Below, one piece after another: positions 1-8,367 of a stretch of 64,000 nucleotides of DNA. Source of the DNA: G963677445 sp963678275 (GTDB taxonomy: Bacteria > Bacteroidota > Ignavibacteria > Ignavibacteriales > Melioribacteraceae); contig OY782765.1 in the NCBI GenBank assembly GCA_963678275.1, positions 3,410,001 to 3,474,000 on the forward strand, read 5' to 3'. Each line of letters begins with the position of its first letter. Within the stretch, counting starts at the first letter, position 1. A program made the position numbers and the translations under genes. The notes beneath the pieces were generated by a model. That model made no database searches. It saw only the letters and a program-made list of their open reading frames with translations, and was not told where the DNA came from.

Positions 1-2366
1 ATGGTTTCAAATTCAACCATATCTCTTAAAGCAGCAGTCGCTCCGGCAGGATTTGTCAGCCTCAGGTTAAGGATATCACCCATATCTTCCCTGTGTCCGG
101 TGGCATATTTAACAACTACATCCACCTCATCATCACCATCGCGGAATTCGGTCGCGTCAATACCATCGAAAGCATATTTAACCGCGAGAGCCACAAGCTG
201 GGTATTAAATCCATAGAGCGCGGCTTTTTCCTGATCGATAATAACCCTTATTTCCTCTTTTCCCGGTGGGAAATCATCAGTGATATCTTTCGCGCCCGGC
301 TGTTCACGAATAAAATCCTGTAATTCTAAAGAGGCATCTTTTATTTCATCAAGATATTTGCCCTGCACCTTAACAGAAATAGGTTTACCAACCGGCGGAC
401 CTCCTGAAACCATCTCAAACTCAACCGAGCGGGGCCCGCTGATATAAGTTGTATTCAACCGAAGCATCTCCATAAGCTGCTCGGTGTCAAAGATTCGTTC
501 CTCAATCGGCTTAAGCTGTATAAATATCTGCGCTACATTTTTTCGTGTAAGCCATTCGTTATTTCCCTGCAGAAGACCAATATTCGCAATAACCGCCTCA
601 ATATGATCTTCAGGTAATTTCAGCGCCTCAGCTTCATATTTTTTCATTATTCTGTCAGTTTCTTCAAGACTGGTGCCTTCGGGACACTTCACAAGAATTT
701 TAAACTGGTCAAAATCTTCATCTCCAAACATTTCAATACCAACATGGGGAATGATTGTCAGCACCGAGGTGAAAAAGACAACAATCATTACCAAAAGCGC
801 CCAATATCTTCTCCTTACAACACGGACAAGCAGATTTTCATATTTATTTCTGAGCCAGGTAAAGAACTTCTTTTCACCTCTGCTGTAAACTTTCGACTTT
901 GTTGTCCAGTCGGAATAATGGGAAGGGAGTAAAATAAAGGCCTCAAACATTGAGGCGACAAGCGCGAGTGAAAATACAAGCGGAATAATACGCATAAATT
1001 TCCCCATAATTCCCGGCAGAAGCATCAGGGGAAGAAAAGCGGCGATGTTTGTTCCTATCGATGAAAGAATGGGCTTTATAACTTCATTGGTGCCAAGTAC
1101 CGCTGCCTGGTGGGAAGAGTAACCCATAAGCCGGTACCTGTGGCAGTTTTCGATTACAATAATGGCGTCATCCACTATAATACCCAGCACCATCACAAGC
1201 GCGAACATAGTGCTGCCATTCATAGAATAACCCCAAAGGTCCATAAAAATGAAAGTTATAAAAAAGGAAATAGGTATTCCGAGAGCGGCAAGCACCGAAT
1301 TATATCCGCCAAGAAACAGATAAAGAATTATGATAATGAGTATCATACCTGAAACAGCATTGTTCCTGAGTGTATTCATCACCCTGTTGATATAAATAGA
1401 ATTATCATTGGTAAATGAAAACTCAACACCATCCTGCACCCTTTCCTCGTAACTCGCTATAAGGTTTTTTACACGATCTATAGCTTCATTTGAATTTGCG
1501 TCACTTTTTTTGGAAACCGAAAAGGTAATTGATTCATCACCATTCAGGCGGGAAAGTATTGATACTTCTTCACGTGTATCATTAACAGAAGCAACATCCC
1601 TGATCTTAATAAAACTTCCCCCATCCCTGTTTCTTAAAACGGTGTTTTCTATCTCTTCTATATTGGCGTATTCACCGAGGGAACGGATAAAATATTCTTT
1701 CTTACCGATGGAAATATTTCCACCGGGAATATTAAGATTCCTCGACATCAATGCCATCATTACATCATTGATCGATAAATTGTAAGAATTCAGTTTTACC
1801 GGATCAACCTCCACCCATATTTCCCTTTCGGGTAGTCCTGAAACCTGCACTTTCGATATGCCGGTCATATCCTCCAGGTCTTCCTTTATTTCATCAGCTA
1901 TTATCTGGGCGTTTGCCTCAGGAATGGTGAACGACATGTTTACGGTAATAATCGGCAGAAAATCTTCACTGTTAAAATCATCGATAATCGGATCTTCCGC
2001 CTCGTCGGGAAATTCTACTTTATCTATCTCGGCTTTAAGATCGAGATAACGCTCGCGGAATTCACTATCTGAAATATCCTCGAATTTGATTAAAACGAAT
2101 CCTATACTTTCTCCCGCGGTCGACTGAATTTCATCTATTTTCTCAATATCTTTTACTTCCGCTTCAATTGGATCAATAATGAGGTTTTCAACTTCAACCG
2201 GAGACGCTCCCGGGTAGGGAACCGTAATAAACACCCAGTTGAAGGGCACCGGCGGATTCAGTTCGACCGGCATGCTGAAAAAACTGTATATACCGTAAAG
2301 GAACAGCCCAATCATAAGCATGTTGACGAAAACCCCGTTTCTGACTGAAAAATTTGCTATTGACAT
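1..2366 (-). CDS. RND-family efflux pump permease, C-terminus cut by the window edge
   Basis: Inner-membrane proton-driven RND transporter of the AcrB/HAE type, expected to work with the adaptor and TolC genes upstream on the same strand. I translated the open frame from the ATG at 2366: 788 codons are inside the window and no stop is reached. The N-terminus has the family layout, with a first membrane segment around residues 12-30, then a periplasmic porter region with the family's PYPGASPxEVE motif. Membrane segments near residues 345-400 carry GIIVDDAIIVIEN, whose paired acidic residues (D399, D400) match the proton-relay Asp pair of TM4. It starts 36 bp after the adaptor stop and is the last visible gene of the operon. 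Substrate cannot be told from sequence; drugs, metals and lipids are all possible. Confidence 0.93.
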   Translation of the reverse strand, partial: MSIANFSVRNGVFVNMLMIGLFLYGIYSFFSMPVELNPPVPFNWVFITVPYPGASPVEVENLIIDPIEAEVKDIEKIDEIQSTAGESIGFVLIKFEDISDSEFRERYLDLKAEIDKVEFPDEAEDPIIDDFNSEDFLPIITVNMSFTIPEANAQIIADEIKEDLEDMTGISKVQVSGLPEREIWVEVDPVKLNSYNLSINDVMMALMSRNLNIPGGNISIGKKEYFIRSLGEYANIEEIENTVLRNRDGGSFIKIRDVASVNDTREEVSILSRLNGDESITFSVSKKSDANSNEAIDRVKNLIASYEERVQDGVEFSFTNDNSIYINRVMNTLRNNAVSGMILIIIILYLFLGGYNSVLAALGIPISFFITFIFMDLWGYSMNGSTMFALVMVLGIIVDDAIIVIENCHRYRLMGYSSHQAAVLGTNEVIKPILSSIGTNIAAFLPLMLLPGIMGKFMRIIPLVFSLALVASMFEAFILLPSHYSDWTTKSKVYSRGEKKFFTWLRNKYENLLVRVVRRRYWALLVMIVVFFTSVLTIIPHVGIEMFGDEDFDQFKILVKCPEGTSLEETDRIMKKYEAEALKLPEDHIEAVIANIGLLQGNNEWLTRKNVAQIFIQLKPIEERIFDTEQLMEMLRLNTTYISGPRSVEFEMVSGGPPVGKPISVKVQGKYLDEIKDASLELQDFIREQPGAKDITDDFPPGKEEIRVIIDQEKAALYGFNTQLVALAVKYAFDGIDATEFRDGDDEVDVVVKYATGHREDMGDILNLRLTNPAGATAALRDMVEFET

Positions 2367-2402
2367 TATTATATCCTGTTTAAATTTTCAATTCACACCG
2401 GT

Positions 2403-3515
2403 TTATTTATGTAGTGTTTCAATATTGATTTTTGTCTTTGCTCCCAGGTTTTTCATTCCTACAGTCACGATTATATCTCCCGATTGAAGGCCGCTTTTGA
2501 CTACATAATTGCTCCCGATTTTCTCGGCTGTTTTAATCTCCGTCAGAACAGCTGTTTCATCTTCAACTTTATAGACAAAATTTTTGCCTTCTTTTTTTAA
2601 TATAGCATAATCAGGCACGGTAAGCTTTTCTTCTTCTTCGAAAATAAGAAGATCAACATTGGCCGTCATTCCCGCTTTCAGTTTGTAATCACCGCTGTTT
2701 TTAACATGCACTTCCACTTTAAAACTTCCTGTGCGCTCATCTGCCTGGGGTGAAATATGTTTTACGATGCCTTCATAAATATTTCCATTCAGGGCGGATA
2801 TTCTGATTTCGGCCCTGTTGCCCGGTTTTACATTATTTATTATTCCCTGTGGAACACCTATTTCTATTTTCAGGTAATCAATATTGACCACTCTGAAAAC
2901 AGGTGAGCCGGGGTTTACCATTGTCCCCTTTTCTATATACTTTCTGGCTATATGACCCCTGATTGGGGAAACAATCCTGGTGTCATAATATTGTTTTGCA
3001 GCCAGACTTTTATTTGCTTTCGCCGAAAGATATGCTGCTTCAGCGCTCTGCACAGCCAGTTTTGAGTTTTCAAAAGCGAGCTGTGATATATCGCCATTCT
3101 TCAACAGTACCTTATCGCTTTCAAAATTCAGTCTGGAAATATTCAGGCTGTTTTCCGCCGAAAGCACTGCCGCCTTCGATTGAAGGAACTGGTTATATGG
3201 AACCTCATCTTCAATAACAGCCAGGGTATCTTTTGTTGTTACTTTGTCGCCGAGTGACGCGTCCAGTTTTTTTATCTTCCCGCTTACTTCACCGGCTATT
3301 TCAACACTTTCGACCGGCTGAATGATACCGGTAAAATCGATTGTTTGTTTTACAATCTGAGGTTTTATTAAGGTTGCTTCAACCGGCAGTTTACGCTCCG
3401 ACTTTTCAACCTGCTCGCCACTATTTTCCCCGCCTTCATTTGCGGGAGGTTCACAGGAGGTAAGCATCAATAAGGCTATTACTGAAAATATTATTAAAAC
3501 TTTTTTTAATGACAT
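2403..3515 (-). CDS. HlyD/RND-type periplasmic adaptor lipoprotein
   Basis: Membrane-fusion protein linking the RND pump to the outer-membrane TolC channel. It is 370 residues from the ATG at 3515, which has GGAG about ten bases upstream; a TTG ten codons further up is open but lacks such a site. The N-terminus is a lipoprotein signal ending LLMLTSC, so the protein is probably anchored through that Cys. Then come a barrel-sandwich/lipoyl half (VEIAGEVSGKIKKL), a coiled-coil hairpin of about 80 residues, the second lipoyl half (DTRIVSPIRGHIARKYIE) and the beta-barrel/membrane-proximal region. Order and length are typical of the family. It lies between the TolC and RND genes with short gaps, so one transcript is likely. 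Confidence 0.93.
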   Translation of the reverse strand: MSLKKVLIIFSVIALLMLTSCEPPANEGGENSGEQVEKSERKLPVEATLIKPQIVKQTIDFTGIIQPVESVEIAGEVSGKIKKLDASLGDKVTTKDTLAVIEDEVPYNQFLQSKAAVLSAENSLNISRLNFESDKVLLKNGDISQLAFENSKLAVQSAEAAYLSAKANKSLAAKQYYDTRIVSPIRGHIARKYIEKGTMVNPGSPVFRVVNIDYLKIEIGVPQGIINNVKPGNRAEIRISALNGNIYEGIVKHISPQADERTGSFKVEVHVKNSGDYKLKAGMTANVDLLIFEEEEKLTVPDYAILKKEGKNFVYKVEDETAVLTEIKTAEKIGSNYVVKSGLQSGDIIVTVGMKNLGAKTKINIETLHK

Positions 3516-3546
3516 TTGTTTATCTCCGGTAACTTCATTTTTCAAT

Positions 3547-4926
3547 TTAATTTACAAAGATATCTATATGACCCAGCATATAATAAAGCTGCACCATAAC
3601 CGAAATAAAATCATAATCCGCGGTTATTTTATCCTGGCGCGCTTTCTGATTGTTGAGTTTAGCGTCAATAAAGTCGATATTCGAAACCAGGCCCTTTTCC
3701 TTCTGCTGTTCAACAATCCTGTAGTTTCCGGCGCTCAGTTCAACATTTACATCGCTTAATTCAAGCTGAGTTCTGAGATTAATTATTGCGTTTGCTATGG
3801 CAGTCAAACTTAGTTTAATCTCTTTAAGCTGATCATTAAATTCTTCTTTATTCTGTTTATAGGAATGATAATTTGATTTCAGCGAAGTATAATTTTTAAA
3901 CCCGCTGAAAATCGGAAGGCTGAAATTAATTACCAGTGTCTGGGGTGAATTGCCGTCGAGCGCGATGGTATTGTTATCCCTCCACGCATAGGTGTAGGCA
4001 AGGTTAATATTTGGCATATATGAAGAGTAAGAGTTCTGATAGATCAGTTCACTCATCCTTGCTCCCGATTTAAGCGCAGCAAGTCCCGCGTTTACCTCAA
4101 CCAGCTTATCATCCGGCAGTTTTATCATTTCGTAAATCTCTTCAGTATCCTTCTGAAGCAGCTGATCTCTTTCGGTTTCTATCGATTTCGGGATGTTATT
4201 ATCCACATCAATATCACTGAATATCTCTTTATTGATCAGTTTGTTCAGTATTGTGACAGCATTTTTTAATTCTGTTTCAGCCGTGACAACCAGACTTTTC
4301 TGCTGCTGAAAATCAAGCTTCCAGCGTAATGCTTCAGTTTTAGAATACCTGTCTGCCTGGTAAAGACGTTCCGCCTTTTCATAATTGAGTTTCGAAAGTT
4401 CGAGATATTCATTTTGAAGCTCCAGAACCTCTTTTGCTTTAAGAACATTCAGATAACCGCTTATCACCTCAAAAATCACCACCTGCCTGTTCGACTTTTT
4501 CTGCTCTTTGGCAAGTTTTTCATTGGTTTTTGCCATCCTGATGCCGTTATAGGCAGCCCAGTTAAAAAGGGGCATCTCAAGGTCCAGCGAAGATGACCAG
4601 GTTTCCTGAAATACGGTTTTAGGAATATTCAGTTCCGGCGGAAAAAAACGTGTGAAATCCCGCTCTCTGTATGTGGAATCATCAATCCACATAAAACGGG
4701 TGTTAAATGTCAGCGAGGGAAAAAGCTGCGTCCAGGCGTTGCGGGTATCCCATTCCGCTTTCCTGAGCGCGAACTCACTGGCCTTCAGACTGTTGTTTTC
4801 TCCCAATGCACGCGATATTGCCTCATCCATTGTAATAAATTCCTTATCCGGTTTCTGAGCGAAACAGGTCAGGAGAGGCAAGAGCATACAAATCAAGAAA
4901 TATAATTTCCCTTGGTTGTGTGTCAT
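3547..4926 (-). CDS. TolC-family outer-membrane efflux protein
   Basis: Outer-membrane channel component of the tripartite efflux system, 459 residues. A signal peptide covers roughly residues 1-23 (hydrophobic stretch ending LLTCFA, then QK). The mature part starts with the usual MDEAISRAL-type helix, followed by two internally repeated long helical halves with beta segments, as in TolC. A tyrosine-rich strand (NLAYTYAWRD) begins the second half. The ATG at 4926 has AGGGATAG upstream. It is the first gene of the operon, and a promoter is expected in the AT-rich stretch above it. No regulator gene is adjacent, so regulation cannot be read from context. Confidence 0.92.
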   Translation of the reverse strand: MTHNQGKLYFLICMLLPLLTCFAQKPDKEFITMDEAISRALGENNSLKASEFALRKAEWDTRNAWTQLFPSLTFNTRFMWIDDSTYRERDFTRFFPPELNIPKTVFQETWSSSLDLEMPLFNWAAYNGIRMAKTNEKLAKEQKKSNRQVVIFEVISGYLNVLKAKEVLELQNEYLELSKLNYEKAERLYQADRYSKTEALRWKLDFQQQKSLVVTAETELKNAVTILNKLINKEIFSDIDVDNNIPKSIETERDQLLQKDTEEIYEMIKLPDDKLVEVNAGLAALKSGARMSELIYQNSYSSYMPNINLAYTYAWRDNNTIALDGNSPQTLVINFSLPIFSGFKNYTSLKSNYHSYKQNKEEFNDQLKEIKLSLTAIANAIINLRTQLELSDVNVELSAGNYRIVEQQKEKGLVSNIDFIDAKLNNQKARQDKITADYDFISVMVQLYYMLGHIDIFVN

Positions 4927-5244
4927 ATATCTATCCCTGATTAATTAGATTAATTGCTCTTTAAGGATTTTTTGGTATGTACCGATCAGTTTTTATTCAA
5001 CATTCAAAAATATTTATTATTGTAAAATAGTATTCTGATATGTTATTTACAAAACTATTCATATCAGCGAGTCTAATATACCGGGGGCCGCATAGTCGCC
5101 CCTGATAAATATTGCTATATTTGTCGGTTCAATAGTGCAAATAGTTCCCTCCTATATAATAATATATATGTTATTTTTTTGTTAAGAAATATTTCGGTAA
5201 TATTTTATAATATTGCACATTCTGTCCGATTATAATAACGGTAA
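4927..5244. other. AT-rich leader upstream of the efflux operon
   Basis: About 320 bp with no coding signal on either strand and long A/T runs around 5160-5230. It should contain the minus-strand promoter of the TolC-adaptor-RND operon, but I could not fix convincing -35/-10 boxes or an operator by eye. Confidence 0.4.
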
Positions 5245-5570
5245 TCATAAAACGGCAAGCCAGAAGTGAAAAGTGGAGAGTGAAGAGATAAGAACCAGTA
5301 GTTTTTCTTTAAGATAACTTCAAAATCCCAAAAAAGTCCCGTCAGGGATTCTCCACGGCGAACAGGCAGACAGAATTCCCCGGTAAATTGATGGTCAAAT
5401 AAAATTTTGCCATTTTGCGTAGAATTTGACGGTTTATGGAATACTCTTACTCTGTTTTTTTAACACCGATACCGAAATAAAAAGGCAATAAGGTTATTTT
5501 TTGGGGGAGGGAAATCCTCTGCTACCAAGGTAAAAAAATAAAGAATAAGGTTTCATTACATTCCTTTCAT

Positions 5571-5657
5571 TCCTAATTCCTAATTCCTCATTCCTCATTC
5601 TTAATTCCTAATTCTTAATTCCTAATTCCTAATTCCTAATTCCTAATTCCTAATTCT
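5571..5657. repeat. Heptamer minisatellite (TAATTCC type, about 12 units)
   Basis: A run of seven-base units reading CCTAATT, CCTCATT or CTTAATT, about 12 in a row. Shorter runs of the same or the TAATTCG variant occur near 8160-8205, 24710-24740, 47801-47826, 62705-62730, 63285-63315 and 63594-63630, always in intergenic mosaic DNA. Confidence 0.85.
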
Positions 5658-6032
5658 CCTGCCCGTCGTTACCCAACCGGGCCATCATACTCTTACTCAT
5701 ACTCCTACTCCTACTCTTACTCTGATTTTTGAACACCGATGCAAAAAAATAAAAAGGCAATAAGGTTATTTTTGGGGAGGGGAATCCTTTGCTACTAAGG
5801 TTAAAAAACAAAGAATAAGGTTTCTTTTCTTTGCGTCTCAGCGTCTTCGCGTGAGATAAAAAACGATTTCGATTTGGATTTCGCCAGGGTTTATAAGGCT
5901 GAATGCTTTAGGATTTCACCCCGGCTGCTATGGAGTCCCCATTTTGGATAACATAAAATCTCAAATTTTGCAACAACAATATTAGAAATATTAACCTCTC
6001 GAAAACTCTTCAATAGTGAAAGGTCGAAATCC

Positions 6033-6058
6033 CCTCCCCTTAAGATGTTAAGGGGAGG
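6033..6058. repeat. Dispersed 26-nt hairpin, copy 1
   Basis: Perfect inverted repeat: CCTCCCCTTAA (6033-6043), loop GATG, TTAAGGGGAGG (6048-6058). It is followed by GGAGGGGTTTGATCTACC. Three more copies lie at 6717, 47008 and 62533. Confidence 0.88.
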
Positions 6059-6716
6059 AAGGGAGGGGTTTGATCTACCTTGAGCCGGAACTAATCTTAA
6101 GAGAAGTCCGGTTATTTCACCCCCCGAAATGACAGATGTTTTCACGCAGTTATAATCTTATTGCCTGGAAGATGAAAAAACAAAGCATAAGGTTCTTAAA
6201 ATATTCTTCGCGGGATTTTGTGTTTTAGTGATTTTGTGGCCTTTTCCCCGCCTAAATCTGCGTAATCCGCGTAATCAGAGATATCCGCGGTCCTCTTTTT
6301 AATTGTTCATTATTCATTATTAATTGTTGATTAAAATCCCGCCCTCAGGGAAAATGAACACCCCCTCCGCCATCACCCAATCCGGCCATCATACTCTTAC
6401 TCTTACTCATACTCTGATTTTTTAGTGCCGATGCAGAAAAATAATAAGGCAATAAGGTTATTTTTGAGGAGGGGAATTCTCTGCTACTAAGGTTAAAAAA
6501 CAAAGAATAAGGTTTCATTTCTTTGCGTCTCAGCGTCTTTGCGTGAGATAAAAACCGATTTCGATTTTACCGGGATTGATAAGGCTGAATTCTTTAGGAT
6601 TTCACCCCGGCGGCTATGGAGTCCCCATTTGGGAATAATATTAAATTTCAAATTTTGCAGCAACAACTAAAATTATCACCTTGTGAAAACTCTTCAATAT
6701 TGGTAGATCGAAATCC

Positions 6717-6742
6717 CCTCCCCTTAAGATGTTAAGGGGAGG
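6717..6742. repeat. Dispersed 26-nt hairpin, copy 2
   Basis: Same 11-bp stem as copy 1, loop GATG, arms 6717-6727 and 6732-6742, with the same downstream GGAGGGGTTTGATCTACC tail. It is part of the second, near-tandem copy of the mosaic. Confidence 0.88.
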
Positions 6743-7188
6743 ACAGGAGGGGTTTGATCTACCTTGAGCCGGAACTAATCCGGAGAGAAATCAAATTACA
6801 TCATCCCCGAAATGACAAATGTTTTCACGCGATTATAATCTTGTTTTCCGGAAGGTTAAAAAATCAAAAATAAGGTATCCTTTTTCCTTGCGCTCCAGCA
6901 TCTTCGCGTGAGATAAAAACCGATTTGGATTTCGATGGCTAACTTATATCCAGTCAGTTTTTTATCCCCATAATCCTGTCTGTGCTTTTGTCTGTATACA
7001 CCAGGGAAATTCATGGCAAATTTTTACCCCGGCTACTAAAGTTAATAAATCAAGAATAAGTTTTTTTGATCTTCTTTTGTGGGATTTGGGGTTTTGGTGA
7101 TTTATTGGCGTTTTTTCTGCCTAAATTTGCGAAATCTGCTTTGGGATTTGTTTCATTTTGTATGATTGATTTTTTGTGGTAATTATTA

Positions 7189-7217
7189 TTGACATTATCG
7201 CGTTGGCGTATTATTTT
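7189..7217 (+). promoter_or_regulatory. Candidate promoter for the toxin-antitoxin pair
   Basis: TTGACA at 7189-7194 and TATTTT at 7212-7217, separated by 17 bp, placing a start about 20 bases before the antitoxin ATG at 7246. The match is to the general sigma-70 consensus. Bacteroidota-type promoters can differ, so this is tentative. Confidence 0.4.
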
Positions 7218-7245
7218 TATATTCGAAGACGTACAAGGAAAGACG

Positions 7246-7485
7246 ATGAATACAAAACTCACATTACGAATGAATAAATTTTTAATTGAGAAAGCCAAAA
7301 GAAACGCTAAGGCAAGAGGCAGATCACTTTCTTCAATTGTTGAAGATTACTTAAAAATTATCACCAAATCAGAAGAAGATAATATCGAACTTCCCCCGAA
7401 TGTTAAAGCGCTTTCGGGAATATTGGCCAACTCAGATCTTGATGAAAAAGATTACAAAAAGTACCTGGAAGAAAAATACCTTTGA
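7246..7485 (+). CDS. DUF6364-type ribbon-helix-helix antitoxin
   Basis: Small 79-residue protein predicted to bind and neutralise the PIN toxin encoded next to it and to repress their shared promoter. The N-terminus MNTKLTLRMNKFLIEKAK, followed by RGRSLSSIVEDYLK, matches the beta-strand plus two-helix pattern of RHH antitoxins in the DUF6364 family. The acidic C-terminal tail (about residues 45-79) would be the toxin-binding part. The ATG at 7246 has AAGGA about six bases upstream. Its stop TGA (7483-7485) overlaps the toxin start, so the two are translationally coupled. The pair is a small insert bordered on both sides by non-coding mosaic repeats. Confidence 0.82.
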   Translation: MNTKLTLRMNKFLIEKAKRNAKARGRSLSSIVEDYLKIITKSEEDNIELPPNVKALSGILANSDLDEKDYKKYLEEKYL

Positions 7486-7907
7486 AGATATTATACGATA
7501 TAAATATAATTCTTGATGTACTGCTTTCAAGATATCCATTCTTTCTAAATTCAGCCAGAGTTATGGCAATGGCTGAAAATAGAGAAATCGATGGATGGTT
7601 ATGTGGGGATGCCGCTACAACTATACATTACCTTATAAGAAAAAAACTTGGCAATGAAAAAGCGACTAAGAATATTACCCGATTGTTAAACATTTTTAAG
7701 ATAACCGAAATAAACAAAAGTGTTATTTCCGCCGCGACAGTTTCACCAATTAAAGATTTTGAAGATGCCGTTGTAGAAGAATCAGCAAAATATAATTCGG
7801 TTGATATCATCCTTACAAGGGATCTGAAAGATTTTCAAAATTCAACCCTGAAAATATATTCCCCGGAAGATTTTATAAACCTTTATCCCTTCTTTGACAA
7901 ATCCTGA
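7482..7907 (+). CDS. PIN-domain toxin (VapC-like ribonuclease)
   Basis: Predicted Mg-dependent endoribonuclease toxin of 141 residues. The start is TTG at 7482, overlapping the antitoxin stop by four bases. It is the only start that keeps the first PIN motif, YDINIILD, with D6, N8 and D12; the next ATG would delete it. Further acidic residues lie in DFEDAVVEES and in NSVDIILTRDLKDF near the C-terminus, completing a PIN_3-type active site. Length is normal for the family. The target RNA cannot be predicted. It forms a standard type II toxin-antitoxin module with the gene before it. Confidence 0.85.
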   Translation: MKILYDINIILDVLLSRYPFFLNSARVMAMAENREIDGWLCGDAATTIHYLIRKKLGNEKATKNITRLLNIFKITEINKSVISAATVSPIKDFEDAVVEESAKYNSVDIILTRDLKDFQNSTLKIYSPEDFINLYPFFDKS

Positions 7908-8367
7908 ATTGGCATCGCCAGAGTGAAAGAAAAACAAAAATTTTGAAGTTTATTAAAAATTCAATATGTGAAGAGTAAATTCTCATACTCCGACTCTGAT
8001 TTTTCTAAAGCCGCTATCAAAAAATAATCCTGTTATCCCAAAAGCCTTTAATCATGGTTCAGATATTATTTTCCGCGATAATCAGCGAAATCCCCGGGAA
8101 ATACCAACGCCGGGAAACTCGACTTGGCTGCCCCGGCTATTATGGTTTCATTTCCTTTCTTTCATTCGTAATTTTTATCCGCCGCGGAGGACTTAATTCC
8201 TAATTCGCAACTTCCCCTGTTCATCCCAAAACCGGGGAGAGACCATTTTTTCCACTTCAATTGAAAAGGTTATTTATTATAATGGAATACGATAACTGAT
8301 GATTTTGTGAGTGAAAATCAGATCGGTTTATTTAATTTATTTTCCGGCAATGGAATTAAGAGGAAGC
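7908..8367. repeat. Non-coding spacer with mosaic-repeat fragments
   Basis: It contains a TACTCCGACTCTGATTTTT hexamer remnant near 7985 and the box CTTTAATCATGGTTCAGA near 8047, which recurs at about 24487, 46800 and 63450. TAATTC-type heptamers occur near 8160-8205. No gene is visible. The last bases carry AGAGGAAGC, the ribosome binding site of the metalloprotease gene. Confidence 0.65.

Larger units (their letters stand above)
5245..7160. repeat. Mosaic of dispersed intergenic repeat modules, partly duplicated in tandem
   Basis: Nearly 2 kb without a credible gene. The text is made of modules found elsewhere in the window: a GGCAAGCCAGAAGTGAAAAG start (compare 46470), a GTCCCGTCAGGGATTCTCC palindrome (24122, 46640), CATTTTGCGTAGAATTT (nine or more sites), hexamers of the TACTCY type, GGCAATAAGGTTATTTTT and CTGCTACTAAGGTT boxes, heptamers of the TAATTCC type, a GCGTCTCAGCGTCTTYGCGTGAGA stretch, and a strong hairpin. 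The stretch 5680-6340 is repeated in the same order at 6380-7160 with scattered substitutions. Short frames in it are by-products of the repeats. Confidence 0.85.

Noticed and set aside
5891..6145. 84-codon minus-strand frame in the mosaic
   Set aside because: It translates the hairpin and repeat modules; no ribosome site, and the frame is not preserved in the second copy of the repeat.
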